Source: CANGYM01 sp044372405 (GTDB taxonomy: Bacteria; Pseudomonadota; Alphaproteobacteria; JAJTHO01; CANGYM01). From it: DNA of 64,000 bases. Location of the stretch: assembly GCA_044372405.1 (NCBI GenBank), contig JBILRW010000002.1, positions 1 through 64,000 of the forward strand. The letters run 5' to 3'. Below are positions 55,561-64,000 of this stretch, piece by piece (position 1 is the stretch's first letter; each line of letters opens with the position of its first letter). Below the pieces are notes generated by a model that saw only the letters and a program-made list of their open reading frames with translations, searched no databases and was not told the DNA's origin. A program made the position numbers and the translations under genes.

Positions 55561-55563
55561 ATT

Positions 55564-55962
55564 TTAAGCAACAGCACGCTTAATTTGTGCATCCAGACGA
55601 CCCAGACGGATATAAATGTCATTGCTGCGTTTTAAAAGAACTCTTAAGCCATCGGGCAAGGCCTCGGAGGCCTCTTCTTCTTGAAAGCGGCAAATATCAT
55701 CGTTGGTAATGGTGAACCCCATGGCGGTGGCATCATCGGCACTCATTTCCCCCTTTTGAACCGCCCGTTGCGCCAAAAGCCAGGACATCATTTCCAAAAG
55801 ACGCGATGTCAAACGTGTGGCATGATACGTCATGGCCAAGCGATCCTGAACCTTGGCATGCTGACGCAATCCAGGCAGAACAAATTTAATGTAATTTTTG
55901 GCCTCGCACAGTAAATCATGAACATCTTTGTAGGTGTTGTCTAAAAGAAAAGCGATGGCCAT
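55564..55962 (-). CDS. rcdA: RcdA / DUF1465 family protein
   Basis: 132 aa, all helical, matching the family of Caulobacter RcdA, a ClpXP adaptor needed for timed degradation of the regulator CtrA. Matching segments are TYHATRLTSRLLEMMSWLLA near residue 45, QRAVQKGEMS and LRVLLKRSNDIYIRLGRLD near residue 108. It lies near clpS/clpA, which fits a proteolysis role by context. CtrA and CpdR are not in the window. Confidence 0.82.
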   Translation of the reverse strand: MAIAFLLDNTYKDVHDLLCEAKNYIKFVLPGLRQHAKVQDRLAMTYHATRLTSRLLEMMSWLLAQRAVQKGEMSADDATAMGFTITNDDICRFQEEEASEALPDGLRVLLKRSNDIYIRLGRLDAQIKRAVA

Positions 55963-56030
55963 GGAGAATCTCCTGAAATTAAGGTTTCTTTTTTGAGTGT
56001 CCCCTATTTAATCATTTTTTAACTAAAATG

Positions 56031-56546
56031 TCAATTCTTTTTTAATGTTTGGCGAGAACGGTTGTTTTCTTTGTTTATTTTCAAAGAAAACAGACCACAA
56101 AAAACCATCAGTGTCGAAAGAATGACATTCATATCCGCCATACTGAATCCCATCCAGACAAAGGCCGGTTTGTCGCAGGGAACGACGGTGGCCTGCGAAA
56201 TTTTGGCCTCTAGCTCGGCCACGGTGCCGACATTTTCAAGAGTATTGGCACAGGCGGGAAATGTCCATAACCCGGCCTCTACCCCCGAATGGTAAAGCCC
56301 CAAAACGAGGCTGAGGACCCATAACCCTGTGATAACCATAAAAACCTGACGAGGCCGGAGAGATTGATAAAAAGCCGAGAGCAGGCCTATTCCCACAATC
56401 ACGATGTAGGGTATGCGCTGATAAACGCATAGGGGGCAGGGCCTTAAATCAAACCCATACTGAGCAATGCCCGCAACGGCCAGGGCCAAGGCCGCAACAA
56501 CACCGCTGTATAAAGGGAAGTGATAAAAAAGGGCAGGGGGCTTCAT
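56031..56546 (-). CDS. dsbB: disulfide bond formation protein DsbB
   Basis: Inner-membrane quinone reductase that reoxidises DsbA. 171 aa with four membrane helices. The first cysteine pair is CPLC (RPCPLCVYQR, near residue 37) and the second periplasmic loop has Cys in FPACANTL and in VVPCDKPAFVW. FSMADMN before the last helix is typical of alphaproteobacterial DsbB. It is monocistronic here. Confidence 0.92.
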   Translation of the reverse strand: MKPPALFYHFPLYSGVVAALALAVAGIAQYGFDLRPCPLCVYQRIPYIVIVGIGLLSAFYQSLRPRQVFMVITGLWVLSLVLGLYHSGVEAGLWTFPACANTLENVGTVAELEAKISQATVVPCDKPAFVWMGFSMADMNVILSTLMVFCGLFSLKINKENNRSRQTLKKN

Positions 56547-56670
56547 GGACTTTATTATGTCATGCTTTTACGCCTAAGCCAATGGTTTGATCGTGGGGTT
56601 TGATCGTGGGGTTTGATGGTGCGGATGTCTATCCTTGCCGTGGTGTTGGCAACCCTTTACAAATCATGGG

Positions 56671-57588
56671 ATGCACGTCACCTTTCCCTCTTGGCAAAAA
56701 GAATGGCGCTGCGCTCTTGCCCAGGGGGATAGAGTGCCCCTGGAACAAAGCTGGGGTTATGGCGAAGCTGTGGCCAGGAGGTACGGCGCAAAAATCACCC
56801 GTTTATTCATTCATCCTGCCCCGGAAAGCCCCCCTGTGGCCTGTGTTCAGGTCTTACAAAAAAGGGGCATCACCCAAATTTTACGGGGCCCTGTCTTTTT
56901 GTCCCCCCTTTCCCTGCCAGAAAAAAAGCAGGTGATTCAAACGCTGCGCCATCATTATCGTTGGCATGGTTTAACCCTGTTGTTTCCGGATCTGCCCGAT
57001 ACCCCCGATCATCGGTCGCTGCTGAGACAGTCCCGTTTGTTGCGGGTGCAGGCAGGGTATCAAACGGTCTATGTGGATTTGGCCAAAGCGTTAGAAACTT
57101 TACAGGCAGCGTGTCGGACTTCGTGGCGGCAGGATTTGCGTCAGGCCCTGTCTTGGGAAGATGTTGATATTGTGCGTGTTTCCCAACATGCCCCCTTAGA
57201 ATGGTTTTTGGATGCCCACGAAGCCTTTCGTAAAACCACAAAAATTAAGGCCCCGTCCCGGGCGTTTCTGTTAACACTGTATCAAAATTTTCTTTCCCAT
57301 CAAGAAGGTATGATCTTGCTGGCCAAACACAAAGGGCCCTATCAGGCAGGGATTATGATCCTAAGTCATGGCAACACCGCCACCTATTTTGCGGGGGTCA
57401 CGACGCAGGGGGGGCGGATGATTAAAGCCAACCATCGCCTGTTGTGGCATGCCATGGATCTTTTGCAGCAACAGGGGATTCGCTGGCTGGACCTGTGCGG
57501 CCTGAACAGCAAAACCATGCCAGGGGTAACTCACTTTAAACGGGGACTGCGGGGGGAAGAGGTTCGCCTGTGCGGGACCTATATTTAG
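56671..57588 (+). CDS. GNAT/FemAB-like acyltransferase
   Basis: 305 aa from the ATG at 56671 (MHVTFPSWQKEWRCAL). Two GNAT-like halves are suggested by the FemAB/BioF2 pattern: SWGYGEAVARRYG in the first, and LLTLYQNFLSHQEGMILLAK with ATYFAGVTTQGG and LLWHAMDLLQQQGIRWLDLCG in the second. Relatives add amino acids to peptidoglycan or act in exopolysaccharide pathways; the substrate here is unknown. It runs opposite to its neighbours. Confidence 0.72.
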   Translation: MHVTFPSWQKEWRCALAQGDRVPLEQSWGYGEAVARRYGAKITRLFIHPAPESPPVACVQVLQKRGITQILRGPVFLSPLSLPEKKQVIQTLRHHYRWHGLTLLFPDLPDTPDHRSLLRQSRLLRVQAGYQTVYVDLAKALETLQAACRTSWRQDLRQALSWEDVDIVRVSQHAPLEWFLDAHEAFRKTTKIKAPSRAFLLTLYQNFLSHQEGMILLAKHKGPYQAGIMILSHGNTATYFAGVTTQGGRMIKANHRLLWHAMDLLQQQGIRWLDLCGLNSKTMPGVTHFKRGLRGEEVRLCGTYI

Positions 57589-57606
57589 GGCCACCTATCG
57601 ATTTTG

Positions 57607-57691
<85 letters not shown>

Positions 57692-57704
57692 ACGAAGGAC
57701 ATGA

Positions 57705-58649
57705 TTATGGCATATCTTGCCCCACCGCGTCGATAAAATCCTGTGGCCAGGGACAGGAAAAATCCATTTTTTCCTGCGTTAGGGGATGAAGAAAAGACAA
57801 ATGGGAAGCATGCAGGGCTTGCCGCTGAATGCTGGTCGTTTGTCCCCGTCGCCCCCCATAAACAGGGTCCCCCACCAGGGGATGCCCGATATGCTGCAAA
57901 TGCACCCGAATCTGGTGTGTGCGGCCGGTATCCAGGTGGCAGACAATCAGGCTTTGATCCCCTAAAATTTTCAATGTTTCGTAATGGGTCACGGCTTCCT
58001 TGCCGTTTTTAGAAACCACCGCCATTTTTTGCCGATGAACAGGGGATCGCCCCATCAGGGTTGCGATGGTGCCCTTGGGCGGTTTGGGGATCCCCCAGCA
58101 TAACGCATGATAGGTCCGCTTCAGGCTGCGGTCCTGAAATTGCGCCACCAAATGCCGATGGGCGATTTCTGTTTTGGCCACCACCATCAGGCCGCTGGTG
58201 TCCTTATCCAGCCGGTGCACAATGCCTGGGCGTTTGATATCGCCAATGCCGCGCAAATTCTCCCCGCAATGGGCCAACAGGGCATGAACCAGGGTTCCCT
58301 GGTCATGACCTACGGCGGGATGAACCACCATACCGGCGGCTTTGTTGATGACCAGCAGGGATTCATCCTCAAAAACAATAGCCAAACCAATGGCTTCGGG
58401 TATCAATTCACTGGGTCGTGCCTCTGGCGGCGTGACGCAAAATGTTTGTCCTGCTTCAACGCGCTGAGAAGGCCGCAGGGTCAGGGTATTGTTGGTAAGG
58501 TGAACATGCCCCTCCCGAATCCACCGCTGAATTTGACTGCGGCTGCCCTCTGGCCAAAGGCCAGACAGCCAAACGTCCAGACGCTCGCCATCGTCTTTGG
58601 GGGATACGGTAAAAAACACAAAATGTTGGCCTTTCTCTTTATCCCTCAT
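57705..58649 (-). CDS. rluD: 23S rRNA pseudouridine synthase RluD
   Basis: Modifies helix 69 of 23S rRNA. Start 58649 (MRDKEKGQHFVFF) gives 314 aa. The S4 domain (about residues 15-75) precedes the catalytic motif GIVHRLDKDTSGLMVVAKT with the active Asp. GRTHQIRVHLQHIGHPLVGD is the second family motif. It overlaps the AIM24-like gene's stop by 11 bases. The C-terminal end resembles the orphan tail found at 30934. Confidence 0.92.
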   Translation of the reverse strand: MRDKEKGQHFVFFTVSPKDDGERLDVWLSGLWPEGSRSQIQRWIREGHVHLTNNTLTLRPSQRVEAGQTFCVTPPEARPSELIPEAIGLAIVFEDESLLVINKAAGMVVHPAVGHDQGTLVHALLAHCGENLRGIGDIKRPGIVHRLDKDTSGLMVVAKTEIAHRHLVAQFQDRSLKRTYHALCWGIPKPPKGTIATLMGRSPVHRQKMAVVSKNGKEAVTHYETLKILGDQSLIVCHLDTGRTHQIRVHLQHIGHPLVGDPVYGGRRGQTTSIQRQALHASHLSFLHPLTQEKMDFSCPWPQDFIDAVGQDMP

Positions 58650-59358
58650 CTTTGTCTTGAGACGGCATAAACTCTGACATGGCGGCATAAAGATTATCGG
58701 CCAGCCGTGAAAACGGCAGGGATTGCATCAAAACTTCCCCGGGGCCTTTCAGGTGAGCCAAAAACAACCCCTCTCCCCCAAACAGAGGGTTCATAATCCC
58801 GCTAACCACGCGGATATTGTAATCTACGGTTGCGCTAAAACCCAGCAGACACCCTGTATCCACTTGGATGGTTTCTCCATGATCCAGCATTTTACGAATC
58901 AGGGTTCCCCCGGCATGCACAAACACCATGCCTTCACCGGAGTATTTTTGCAGGATAAAGCCTTCCCCCCCAAAAAGACCCGCCCCCAGGCGTTTTGTGA
59001 CGCCAATGCTGATATTCACATCTGGCGTGGCACATAAAAAGGCGCGTTTTTGGCAGTAGTAAACCCCCTGGTGGGCTTCCAGGTTGATCATTTGGATTCT
59101 GCCCGGATAATAGGACCCTATGCCGACATAAGATTTTTCAATGCCCCTGTTTTTAAACTGGGAAATTAAAAATGTTTCACCCGCCAATTTGCGTTTAAGG
59201 CCTTTCCAAATGCCTCCCCCCGTTGTGGTTTTCATTTCCATGGAATCCCCCATGTAAATCAGGGATCCCAGCTCGGCTTGGATAAATTGGCCGGGAAATA
59301 AACTGAATTCAACAATCTCCATGCTGGTGCCATGGATGGTATAGGTCATGTCGTACAT
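58639..59358 (-). CDS. AIM24 / TIGR00266 family protein
   Basis: 239 aa, a beta-rich AIM24-like protein. Family traits include SLFPGQFIQAELGSLIYMGDS near residue 18, GGEGFILQKYSGEGMVFVHAGG near residue 130 and DTGCLLGFSATVDYNI near residue 166. Bacterial members have unknown function; yeast AIM24 is a mitochondrial inner-membrane organiser. It precedes rluD with an overlap and probably shares its transcript. Confidence 0.85.
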   Translation of the reverse strand: MYDMTYTIHGTSMEIVEFSLFPGQFIQAELGSLIYMGDSMEMKTTTGGGIWKGLKRKLAGETFLISQFKNRGIEKSYVGIGSYYPGRIQMINLEAHQGVYYCQKRAFLCATPDVNISIGVTKRLGAGLFGGEGFILQKYSGEGMVFVHAGGTLIRKMLDHGETIQVDTGCLLGFSATVDYNIRVVSGIMNPLFGGEGLFLAHLKGPGEVLMQSLPFSRLADNLYAAMSEFMPSQDKDEG

Positions 59359-59392
59359 TCAGAGCCTCTTATCAAGGGAAAGCAGGGTAGGA

Positions 59393-60928
59393 CTAGGGGG
59401 CATAGACGGTTTGGGCAAAGGAAAGTTTTTGCTCAGGTGCATAGCTTTTTATCATGGAAAAATATTTCCCCAGCGTTAATCGGGTGGGGGGAGAGGTCCT
59501 AATGTCCTGAAGCCCTCGGACTAGCTTTGTAATATCAAAACCCGTTGTCACACCACTGGGGGCGGCTTTCGCGCGGCCCGTTAAATAATTCAGGGTGGCC
59601 ACTTGATGGCTATAGGCGGTTTTTTCCCATATGTTTTGGATCAGGGATTGCCAGCCTGCGGCATGACCGGAAACACGGGGATTCAACGCAAACAAGCTGT
59701 CATAGCCCCAGGTTTTCAGGAGCTCTCGCATGGCCTCAACGCTTTGATCCAGGGCCTGTTGCCCCAGCCGTTCCCACAGGGCCTTGGCTTGTTCCTCATC
59801 CCCCAAATACAGAAGACTCGAAATCAGGGCTGCTGAGGGCTTCACCGCGTTTAACGTCACGGTATTTTGCAAAACAGGCTCAAAAAGACGCGCCCGGGTT
59901 TGGGGAGGAAGCCCCGTTTCTGGCAACAATCGCATCAGTGTGGTCAAGCGCGTGGGATTTTTCTGGGACCATTGCCACAAAAAGACACTTTTAAGCCCAT
60001 TATCCAATGTTTCCAAAGTTTTTTTGGGGCTGGCCAGTTCTGTATCGGTAAACGGGGGGTGTTCTGCATAAAGCGCCCGCACCATACCCGGGGAAAAAAC
60101 ATCGGCGGCCAATCCTGCCTCTGCAGCGGCCAGGCGTGTGGGCTTGGGCATAAACGCGGCATTGGCGATCCAGCCGTAAAAAGGCACCGCCAGGGCCTGA
60201 ACAGCCGGAACATCAAAGGATTTTTTCTGATACAGGGCCAGCATAACCGATAAAGGATCACCAGAATCCACCGTGATCGGGGTTTCATTCAAAAGATGTC
60301 CCACCAAAATCCAAAACGGGTCCTGTGGGGCGGATGGGTTTTGTTCCCCTTCCAGGTCCATCAGCAATTGGGCGCCATCGGTGTCTTGAACAGAAATCAT
60401 GCAAAAGGTGCGAATTTTTGCGGCTGTTGTGGGGATAGACCCCGCATAAGAACACGCATCCACGCGCCGGTTTTGCATCAACATCAACAAAACAGCATCG
60501 TCGTGCAGTAGGGGGGAGCGCTTATCCTTAGAAACCTGCTGCATCAGGGCCTGGGCATCCTCCACAAAACCGAGGGCCACCAGCGTTAACAGCCGTTCAT
60601 GCAAAAACGCCCCTGGCTCGGGTTGGTTTTGGGGGCCATCCCCCCCCGCGATTAAAATCGGACGCATCAGCGTTCGTATTAGCGTCGTTTTTTCCCCCTG
60701 GCGCACTTTCTGAAGCGTCAGGGAAACATCAGCAAAGGTGTCCAAGGACCATTGAGGCTGAATCTCAGGGTCAGATCCGGTCACACGAAGGGCATCAAAA
60801 TCAAACGGGGTTGCGATCCCTGTTGTCAAAGGCGTAGCGGTTGATAAGGATGCATTGATCTCTGCGGCTGCCAGGGAAGGAGCCTGTAGTATCAAGAAAA
60901 ATAGGGTCAACCAAAAAAAATGCCTCAT
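59393..60928 (-). CDS. hypothetical exported helical-repeat protein, 511 aa
   Basis: Begins with a signal peptide (MRHFFWLTLFFLILQAPSLAAA). The mature part is rich in Leu and Ala and predicted as helical pairs reminiscent of TPR/Sel1-like solenoids (for example LLTLVALGFVEDAQALMQQV), though no canonical TPR consensus is present. The family is not one I can name. Its start overlaps the stop of the amidotransferase gene upstream by four bases. Confidence 0.7.
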   Translation of the reverse strand: MRHFFWLTLFFLILQAPSLAAAEINASLSTATPLTTGIATPFDFDALRVTGSDPEIQPQWSLDTFADVSLTLQKVRQGEKTTLIRTLMRPILIAGGDGPQNQPEPGAFLHERLLTLVALGFVEDAQALMQQVSKDKRSPLLHDDAVLLMLMQNRRVDACSYAGSIPTTAAKIRTFCMISVQDTDGAQLLMDLEGEQNPSAPQDPFWILVGHLLNETPITVDSGDPLSVMLALYQKKSFDVPAVQALAVPFYGWIANAAFMPKPTRLAAAEAGLAADVFSPGMVRALYAEHPPFTDTELASPKKTLETLDNGLKSVFLWQWSQKNPTRLTTLMRLLPETGLPPQTRARLFEPVLQNTVTLNAVKPSAALISSLLYLGDEEQAKALWERLGQQALDQSVEAMRELLKTWGYDSLFALNPRVSGHAAGWQSLIQNIWEKTAYSHQVATLNYLTGRAKAAPSGVTTGFDITKLVRGLQDIRTSPPTRLTLGKYFSMIKSYAPEQKLSFAQTVYAP

Positions 60929-61647
60929 GCCGCCGCCTTAATTAAAGCGTCAAATAACTGTCCATCGGCGCTGTCCACGTGATATTCAGGATGCCACTGC
61001 ACGCCCAGACAAAAACGATAGCGCGGATCTTCAATCCCCTCAATAATCCCATCGGGGGCGCGGGCGTTGACAATAACAGTGGCAGGGACGGACTTCACCG
61101 CCTGATGGTGGGCAGAATTCACGGCCATCGTTTGTTTTTGAACAATTTTATGCAGCAGTGTGCCGGGGGTAATGGTGACCTCGTGCCCCGGCTGTGTCCG
61201 GGGATTGGGCTGTTCGTGGGCCAGCGCCGAAGGCAGCGCATCCGGAATATGCTGAATGAGGGTACCCCCCAAAATCACCGCCAGCAATTGCTGTCCCCCG
61301 CAAATGCCCAAAACCGGTTTGTTTTGTTTCAGCATGGCCTCGGCCAAGGCCCATTCAAACTGGGTGCGGGTGTGCTTGATGGTGACCCGTTCATGAATGG
61401 TGCTTTCCCCATACAACCGGGGATCCAAATCAAAATCCCCGCCGGTGACAATTAATCCGTCCAGGCGTTTGGCATAGTCCTCAGCGTCTTCGGGATAATG
61501 GGGGAGCAATAAGGGCAAGCCCCCCGCCTGATGCACGGCATGACAATAATTCTGACGCAGCGCGTACCAGGGCATGGCGGAATAGCCCCCGCCTTGATCT
61601 TCAGAATCCAGCGTAAGTCCAATGACAGGGCGCATAGGTTTTTTCAT
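60925..61647 (-). CDS. class I glutamine amidotransferase-like gamma-glutamyl hydrolase
   Basis: 240 aa of the peptidase C26 / PuuD type, which hydrolyses gamma-glutamyl bonds such as gamma-glutamyl-GABA in putrescine breakdown. The nucleophile elbow is PVLGICGGQQLL (Cys near residue 116). The His-Glu pair appears in GVQWHPEYH near the C-terminus, and GGDFDLDP is family-typical. No other puu genes are visible, so the substrate is not certain. Confidence 0.87.
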   Translation of the reverse strand: MKKPMRPVIGLTLDSEDQGGGYSAMPWYALRQNYCHAVHQAGGLPLLLPHYPEDAEDYAKRLDGLIVTGGDFDLDPRLYGESTIHERVTIKHTRTQFEWALAEAMLKQNKPVLGICGGQQLLAVILGGTLIQHIPDALPSALAHEQPNPRTQPGHEVTITPGTLLHKIVQKQTMAVNSAHHQAVKSVPATVIVNARAPDGIIEGIEDPRYRFCLGVQWHPEYHVDSADGQLFDALIKAAA

Positions 61648-61717
61648 AGTTTTTGAACGCGTTTTGTATCATAATCATTTCCCGTGCGACATACCAGAGT
61701 CAATTTAGGCATAAACG

Positions 61718-62362
61718 ATGCTCGATATTCTCTTTTTTCTAGGCTTGGCCATTTATTTTTTTATCCGTTATCGGGGCGTTCTGGGAACACCCCCCGACGA
61801 TATTCCGGGCAAAAATCCTTTCTCTTTTGGCGAGGAAGGGACAGTCATTACCCTAAAGCCCGATGAGATCACCTCATCCGATCCGCTGTCCCCCTCTGGT
61901 GGCACGTCTTTGGCCCATATTCTAAAATCCATGTCCCAGATTGATCCTTCTTTTTCAGAAAAAGCCTTTTTATCGGGGGCTAAGGAGGCGTTTAAAATGA
62001 TTGTCACGGCCTTTGCTGCCGGGGATAAGGCCGCGCTGGAGCCCCTTTTGGCCCCAGACGTCTTAAAAACCTTTGCCAAAACCATCGATCAGCGGAAAAA
62101 AAACAAAGAGGTTGTCCACTTTACCCTGCACCGGATTCGGGACGCCATGGTGCATCATGCCACGCTAGAGGGATCCCAGGCCACCATCGATGTGATTTTT
62201 GATACAGATCAGGCGGAATTTGTGAAAGATGCTGAGGGTAACGTCATTGACGGGGATGCCGATCATATTATCGAGGTCCGGGACATCTGGGCCTTTACCC
62301 GTGATCTGAAGGCTCCGAACCCCAACTGGTCCTTGGTGGCAGTACGGGCGGGGCATTCATGA
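61718..62362 (+). CDS. Tim44/TimA domain protein
   Basis: 214 aa with a single N-terminal membrane helix (residues 2-18), a polar linker and a C-terminal Tim44-like domain (about residues 75-210; GAKEAFKMIVTAFAAGDKAAL). Mitochondrial Tim44 tethers the import motor, and the bacterial homologue TimA is membrane-bound with unclear function. The gene next to mltA (4-base overlap) reproduces an origin-proximal gene pair of rhizobia. Confidence 0.88.
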   Translation: MLDILFFLGLAIYFFIRYRGVLGTPPDDIPGKNPFSFGEEGTVITLKPDEITSSDPLSPSGGTSLAHILKSMSQIDPSFSEKAFLSGAKEAFKMIVTAFAAGDKAALEPLLAPDVLKTFAKTIDQRKKNKEVVHFTLHRIRDAMVHHATLEGSQATIDVIFDTDQAEFVKDAEGNVIDGDADHIIEVRDIWAFTRDLKAPNPNWSLVAVRAGHS

Positions 62363-63462
62363 GTAAGTGGTTTTTGGGGGGGATTTTTTTAATCCTCTTT
62401 CTGAACAGTGTGATGCCGGCCCGGGCGGATTCTTCCCTAACAACTTTGTCCCGTACCAACTGGGCTGTGGTTTGGCAAATTTATTTGGGGGCCTGTCAGG
62501 AAAAACCCCCTCATGTTCCGGAATCTTCGCCGTATAAATCCCTTTGGTCAGAGCTTTCCTGGCAATCGGCATGTTCAACGGCCTTGCGTTTAGGGCCCTC
62601 TCCGAGCCCACAGGCGATACAGGATTTTTTTGAAACCCATTTTGAATCTGTGCCGCTGGGTCAGGAACCCGCAAAATTCACGGGGTACTATCTGGCGGGG
62701 CTCGAGGCTTCTTATGAAAAAGAAGGCCCCTACACCACCCCCGTTTATGAATGGCCCGATGATTTATCCGTGCTGGATTTACAGGATATTGATCCGGATT
62801 TGCCCAAACGGCGCCTTTGGCTGCTGGGATCCCAAACCAATTTAATGCCCTATCCCCCCCGCGCCCAAATTATAGGTCATTTGGGGGATAAGCATGTTAT
62901 TTTATGGGCCAAAGATCCTGTTGATTTGTTTTTTCTGCAAATTCAGGGATCAGGCATTGTGTCTTTGCCGGATGGGGGAACAACCTCTATTACCTTTTCG
63001 GGGCGCAACGGGTATGATTATAAAGCCATTGGCAAAGAAGTCGTGCGCCGAGGTTTGATCAAAAAAAAGGAAGATGTGACCATGCTGTCCATCAAAGAGG
63101 CCCTTCGCAAAGCCGGCCCCAAAGTGGCTGAATCCATCATGAATACCAACCCCAGCTATGTTTTTTTTAAAGAAACAAAGGATGCCATTGTGGGTGCATC
63201 GGGTCATGCCCTGCAAGCACAGCATAGTTTGGCTGTGGATCCCGCGTACCATGCCTATGGACTGCCGTTTATGATTCGCATTGATAATCAGAAAGCCACG
63301 GGAGAAGTCATTGAAACCCTGGCGTTTAGCCAAGACACCGGCTCCGCTATTCGCGGGCCCAAACGATTTGATTTTTTCACCGGTTCGGGAACCGAGGCCA
63401 TGAATCTGGCCAGCAGCATGAATGCCGGCGGCGAAGCCCTGGTGTTGCTACCTAAGCGGTAG
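62359..63462 (+). CDS. mltA: membrane-bound lytic murein transglycosylase A
   Basis: Cleaves glycan strands of peptidoglycan with formation of 1,6-anhydro ends. 367 aa with a signal peptide (ending PARA) but no lipobox, so likely periplasmic despite the family name. The MltA domain shows GYYLAGLEASYE and IIGHLGDKHVILWAKDPVDL (written in part), then FFLQIQGSGIVSLPDG. The 3D domain at the C-terminus carries DTGSAIRGPKRFDFFTGSG with the catalytic Asp. Confidence 0.93.
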   Translation: MSKWFLGGIFLILFLNSVMPARADSSLTTLSRTNWAVVWQIYLGACQEKPPHVPESSPYKSLWSELSWQSACSTALRLGPSPSPQAIQDFFETHFESVPLGQEPAKFTGYYLAGLEASYEKEGPYTTPVYEWPDDLSVLDLQDIDPDLPKRRLWLLGSQTNLMPYPPRAQIIGHLGDKHVILWAKDPVDLFFLQIQGSGIVSLPDGGTTSITFSGRNGYDYKAIGKEVVRRGLIKKKEDVTMLSIKEALRKAGPKVAESIMNTNPSYVFFKETKDAIVGASGHALQAQHSLAVDPAYHAYGLPFMIRIDNQKATGEVIETLAFSQDTGSAIRGPKRFDFFTGSGTEAMNLASSMNAGGEALVLLPKR

Positions 63463-63513
63463 CCTTTTCACACTTTTTTTTAACCCTCTTCGTGTCTACT
63501 GGGTTTCGTGCAA

Positions 63514-64000
63514 ATGAATGTGTGTGGGGCCATGCCGCTTAACAGGAGTGCCATTTTAGAAATGGCCAAAAGCCATGACGTGAAGGACCGCCAAGAGTTG
63601 GCGGCCTCTGTGGGGTCAATTTGCCTTCAAGATTATACTCTTCTTAATGATCATGAACGGTCCCTTTTTACCGAGATTATGCTGCACCTTTTGGACAGCG
63701 CCACGGTGGATTTAAAAAAAGATCTGGCCATTGCCCTTTCCGAGCAAAAAAAGGCGCCCCGTCCCTTAATGGAAGCCTTGGCCCATGAAGAATTTTCCAT
63801 TGCAGAAGCTGTTTTATCAAAATGCAATGTTCTGAAGGATAAAGCCCTGATCGATGTTATTCGTCATCGCACCACCCAACATCAATTGGCCATTGCCTGT
63901 CGAAAACAGCTCAGCGAACAAGTCAGCGATATGATTGTTGAGCAAGGCAATCCCTTGGTCATTACAGAGCTGCTCAAAAATAAAGGCGCCAAAATCGGGG
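63514..64000 (+). CDS. DUF2336 family protein, cut by the window end
   Basis: An open frame of at least 162 codons with no stop before the window ends. It reads MNVCGAMPLNRSAILEMAKS..., and a second Met (63532) is also possible. The helical-repeat pattern with RQELAASVGSICLQDYTLLN, ERSLFTEIMLHLLD, HEEFSIAEAVLSKC and TTQHQLAIACRKQLSEQVSD matches DUF2336, an alphaproteobacterial HEAT-like family of unknown function. It follows mltA on the same strand by 51 bases. Confidence 0.8.
   Translation, partial: MNVCGAMPLNRSAILEMAKSHDVKDRQELAASVGSICLQDYTLLNDHERSLFTEIMLHLLDSATVDLKKDLAIALSEQKKAPRPLMEALAHEEFSIAEAVLSKCNVLKDKALIDVIRHRTTQHQLAIACRKQLSEQVSDMIVEQGNPLVITELLKNKGAKIG

Overview
The window is chromosomal DNA of an alphaproteobacterium. 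The supporting gene families are an NDUFA12-type extra complex I subunit, RcdA (DUF1465), a Tim44-domain protein, IalB, Usg, DUF2336, class I lysyl-tRNA synthetase, and the hemJ / DUF299 / mnmEG / maf-aroE / Tim44-mltA gene set that lies near the replication origin in other members of the class. Base composition looks close to balanced by eye. Amino-acid pathway genes (aroA, aroE, tyrA, ilvN) are present. Several subunit genes stand apart from their usual partners: nuoE, ilvN without ilvB, pheT without pheS, clpP without clpX, and tolQR without tolAB. This suggests a rearranged, possibly host-associated or deep-branching lineage; I cannot name a genus.

Layout. Positions 1-322 hold repeats and a long palindrome. 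323-8000 is a run of metabolic and housekeeping genes (aroA, a tetR regulator with its own palindromic operator, aroE-maf, nuoE, glpX, apaG, efp-thiE), with the frameshifted remnant of an HI0074-type gene between apaG and efp. 8100-15050 reads rightward: mreB, tig, clpP, NDUFA12, an isomerase, lptE, ialB-like, glmU, hemJ. 15047-16569 reads leftward and ends with ppsR (DUF299). The AT-rich gap 16555-16817 carries two perfect DnaA boxes beside ppsR and is my candidate oriC. From there ybeY-corC-lnt-mnmE-mnmG-pheT run rightward as an overlapping operon. 25368-30482 is leftward (SOUL, lgt, GST, phosphomannomutase, pepA).

30600-37100 is the disturbed part of the window. It contains a 320-bp repeat element, a pseudouridine-synthase tail, a 5'-truncated DUF4153 gene, the 4.5S SRP RNA gene followed directly by a bioF-like gene, a half tRNA-Met, an intact tRNA-Met, a CBS/CorC membrane protein and a broken integrase. 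37183-45190 returns to core genes (mutL, a tacAT toxin-antitoxin pair, dnaG, rpoD, radA). 45199-49290 is leftward (tolR-tolQ-ybgC-pyrD-lysS). 49525-51754 encodes a solute-binding protein, ilvN and tyrA, followed by the second, inverted copy of the 320-bp element. 52087-61647 is mostly leftward: usg, clpA-clpS, a tiny transcription unit on the other strand, sdhE-rcdA, dsbB, tRNA-Leu, rluD and neighbours. The window ends rightward with a Tim44 protein, mltA and a cut DUF2336 gene.

Themes. Envelope biogenesis is well represented (mreB, glmU, lptE, lnt, lgt, tolQR, mltA, dsbB). ClpA, ClpS, ClpP and RcdA supply parts of the regulated proteolysis machinery that controls the cell cycle in Caulobacter. 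The most notable observations are the candidate origin, the 4.5S RNA locus, the paired TIR-bounded repeat, and a short unit encoding a 13-codon ORF with a perfect Shine-Dalgarno sequence and its own terminator. I did not find a clearly novel multi-gene system.
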